Assembly: GCA_029884035.1 (NCBI GenBank)
Contig: JAOUIM010000013.1
Location: forward strand, 1 to 21,696
Direction: 5' to 3'
Length of the DNA: 21,696 nt
DNA from: Aquincola sp.
Lineage (GTDB): Bacteria; Pseudomonadota; Gammaproteobacteria; Burkholderiales; Burkholderiaceae_C
The translations under genes were made by a program, and so were the position numbers. The notes under the pieces are model-generated. The model made no database searches. It saw only the letters and a program-made list of their open reading frames with translations, and was not told the origin of the DNA. This document shows positions 20,346-21,696 of this stretch, in pieces. Positions within the stretch are counted from its first letter, which is position 1, and every line of letters starts with the position of its first letter.

Positions 20346-21696
20346 TCAAGCAGGCGACGGCGCAGGCTCGGCCGCCTCGGTCGCGTCGCCATCGCCGACG
20401 TCGATCGCCAGCGCCAGCGGCTCGGCCTGCTCGGCATCGTCTGCCTCGTCCTCGGCCGCCACGGCCTGTGGCGGCGCGTCATCGAGTCGTGCGACCAGGC
20501 TGGCGTGTACCTCGAGCGTCAGCGCGTCGGTGCCGGTGATGCGCACTCGCACGTGCGTGCCGCGGGGCAGCGGTTCACAGCCGATGGCCTTGAACACGAG
20601 CGGCAGTGCGTCGGCGCGCACGAGGCCGTCCTTCATCACGCTGGCGTCCAGTTCGGACACGCCCTGCTGCGCGAGCCATCGGATCGTCCAGTAGCGTTCG
20701 ATCCCATGCTGGAAGTCGTTGTAAGCCGCGTAGGTCGCATCGAAGGCCGAGATGATCGAGAACAGCGTCGCGTCCCTGGGCTTGAACGGCGCCGCCAGCG
20801 CTGCCGTGCGGCCATGGCGGGCACACGCAATGATCTGCCACTGGTTGACCAGATCGACATAGCGGCGCAACGGGGACGTCGCCCAGATGTACTGGGGCAC
20901 GCCCATCCCGGCGTGCGGCAGCGGTTTGACGCCCATGCGTACCTTGATGCCCGGTGCGAGGCCCGCCTGGCTGCGGTAGATCGCCGGCACTCCGACCTCC
21001 GCCAGCCAGCCGCCCCAGGTACTGTTGGCCAGGATCATCGCCTCGGCCACGATCAGGTCGAGCGGCGCGCCACGCTGGCGCGGCACGATCGCCACCCGCT
21101 CGTCGCCGCGCGGCTCGCCATCGTCGCCAGCGGCGCGTTCGAGCTTGAATCCATAGTCCGGGCGGTTGAAGTTCTCGGGTTTGCCCCGCACCGCCTCGCG
21201 TCGCGCCTTCAGTGCCTTGGCCAGACGCCAGACGAATGCGAGTTCGGCAGCGAACGGCACAACGAGCGGCGTCGTGCCGTCCAGCGCGGCCGGGGTGACC
21301 ACGGTATCGAGCTTGTCGTGCCGCAGATTTGCCACGACCGGCACGCGCTCGAGCCTGGTTTCGTGGCCGCGAGGCTCGAGCGTGGCCTCGTCGATCGTCA
21401 GGTAAAGGCTCACGGCCGGGCAGTCACGCCCTTCGGTCAACGTGTAAGCCTCGACCACCGCGTCGGGCAGCATCGTCAGTTTCCAGCCGGGCATGTAGAC
21501 CGTCGACAGGCGCTGCGCGGCCACTTTGTCGAGCTCGCTGCCCGGGGCGAGCGCAAGGGCTGGCGCGGCGATGTGGATGCCCAGCACGACCGTGCCCGTG
21601 CCCAAGCCCTGCACCGACAGGGCATCGTCGATCTCGGTCGTCGCCGAATCATCGATCGAGAATGCACGCGCGTCGGTCCGCGGCAAATCGTCCTTG
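20346..21696 (-). CDS. RNase II/R-family exoribonuclease (RNB domain; N-terminus cut by window edge)
   Basis: Processive 3'-to-5' exoribonuclease of the RNB family. About 449 residues are visible, open to the right edge, so the N-terminal cold-shock domains are outside the window. The visible part begins with the catalytic motif SIDDSATTEIDDAL, where three metal-binding aspartates of E. coli RNase II are kept and the one matching D207 is Glu, a variant I recognise from other RNB proteins. YIWATSPLRRYVDLVNQWQII matches the conserved C-terminal catalytic block with its key arginine. The end (about the last 50 residues) is acidic and Ala-rich (AEDEADDAEQAEP...), probably disordered, with no recognisable basic S1 tail after it. 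It is the first minus-strand gene in the window and is followed closely by the TonB-like gene. Confidence 0.92.
   Translation of the reverse strand, partial: KDDLPRTDARAFSIDDSATTEIDDALSVQGLGTGTVVLGIHIAAPALALAPGSELDKVAAQRLSTVYMPGWKLTMLPDAVVEAYTLTEGRDCPAVSLYLTIDEATLEPRGHETRLERVPVVANLRHDKLDTVVTPAALDGTTPLVVPFAAELAFVWRLAKALKARREAVRGKPENFNRPDYGFKLERAAGDDGEPRGDERVAIVPRQRGAPLDLIVAEAMILANSTWGGWLAEVGVPAIYRSQAGLAPGIKVRMGVKPLPHAGMGVPQYIWATSPLRRYVDLVNQWQIIACARHGRTAALAAPFKPRDATLFSIISAFDATYAAYNDFQHGIERYWTIRWLAQQGVSELDASVMKDGLVRADALPLVFKAIGCEPLPRGTHVRVRITGTDALTLEVHASLVARLDDAPPQAVAAEDEADDAEQAEPLALAIDVGDGDATEAAEPAPSPA

Overview
The window looks like a stable, GC-rich chromosomal segment from a betaproteobacterium, most likely order Burkholderiales. 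The gene content supports this: an Ala/Lys-rich histone H1-like protein ending in WPFPTGNKP, a ffh / YpjD-like / PP0621-type / pilS / pilR / ampD block, a double-ATP-cone class Ia ribonucleotide reductase, and a rnb / tonB / mtgA and accB / accC / prmA / zinc-ribbon layout. The genus cannot be fixed from sequence reading alone. I see no insertion sequence, integrase, phage gene, CRISPR array, tRNA or rRNA.

Layout. ffh (signal recognition particle GTPase, cut by the left edge) is on the minus strand at 1-1326. A plus-strand run then starts divergently. A YpjD/CcsA-like membrane protein, a small zinc-binding PP0621-type protein, the two-component pair pilS-pilR and the cell-wall recycling amidase ampD are packed with gaps of 4, -4, -1 and +10 bases, so they are very probably one operon. 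A 248-base regulatory gap with two NrdR-type boxes precedes nrdA. A 131-base spacer with a long inverted repeat and a promoter-like element separates nrdA from nrdB. A histone H1-like gene follows, and the plus-strand run ends at a strong rho-independent terminator (11689-11719).

From 11817 to the right edge every gene is on the minus strand. Read in transcription order from the right these are: an RNase II-type exoribonuclease (cut by the right edge), a TonB-family protein, the transglycosylase mtgA, a conserved protein of unknown function translationally coupled to a TlpA-like thioredoxin, accB and accC (acetyl-CoA carboxylase), prmA (ribosomal protein L11 methyltransferase) overlapping a zinc-ribbon/DUF3426 membrane protein, a PfkB-family kinase, and a small coiled-coil membrane protein.

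Most of this is housekeeping: protein targeting, dNTP synthesis, fatty-acid synthesis, peptidoglycan synthesis and recycling, RNA decay and type IV pilus control. I did not find a clearly new multi-gene system. The points most worth a second look are non-coding: the tandem NrdR boxes with 31-base spacing, the palindrome/promoter between nrdA and nrdB, the three-arm alternative hairpin before the coiled-coil gene, and hairpins in the histone leader and the accB-accC spacer. Among proteins, the least understood is the 201-residue one coupled to TlpA.
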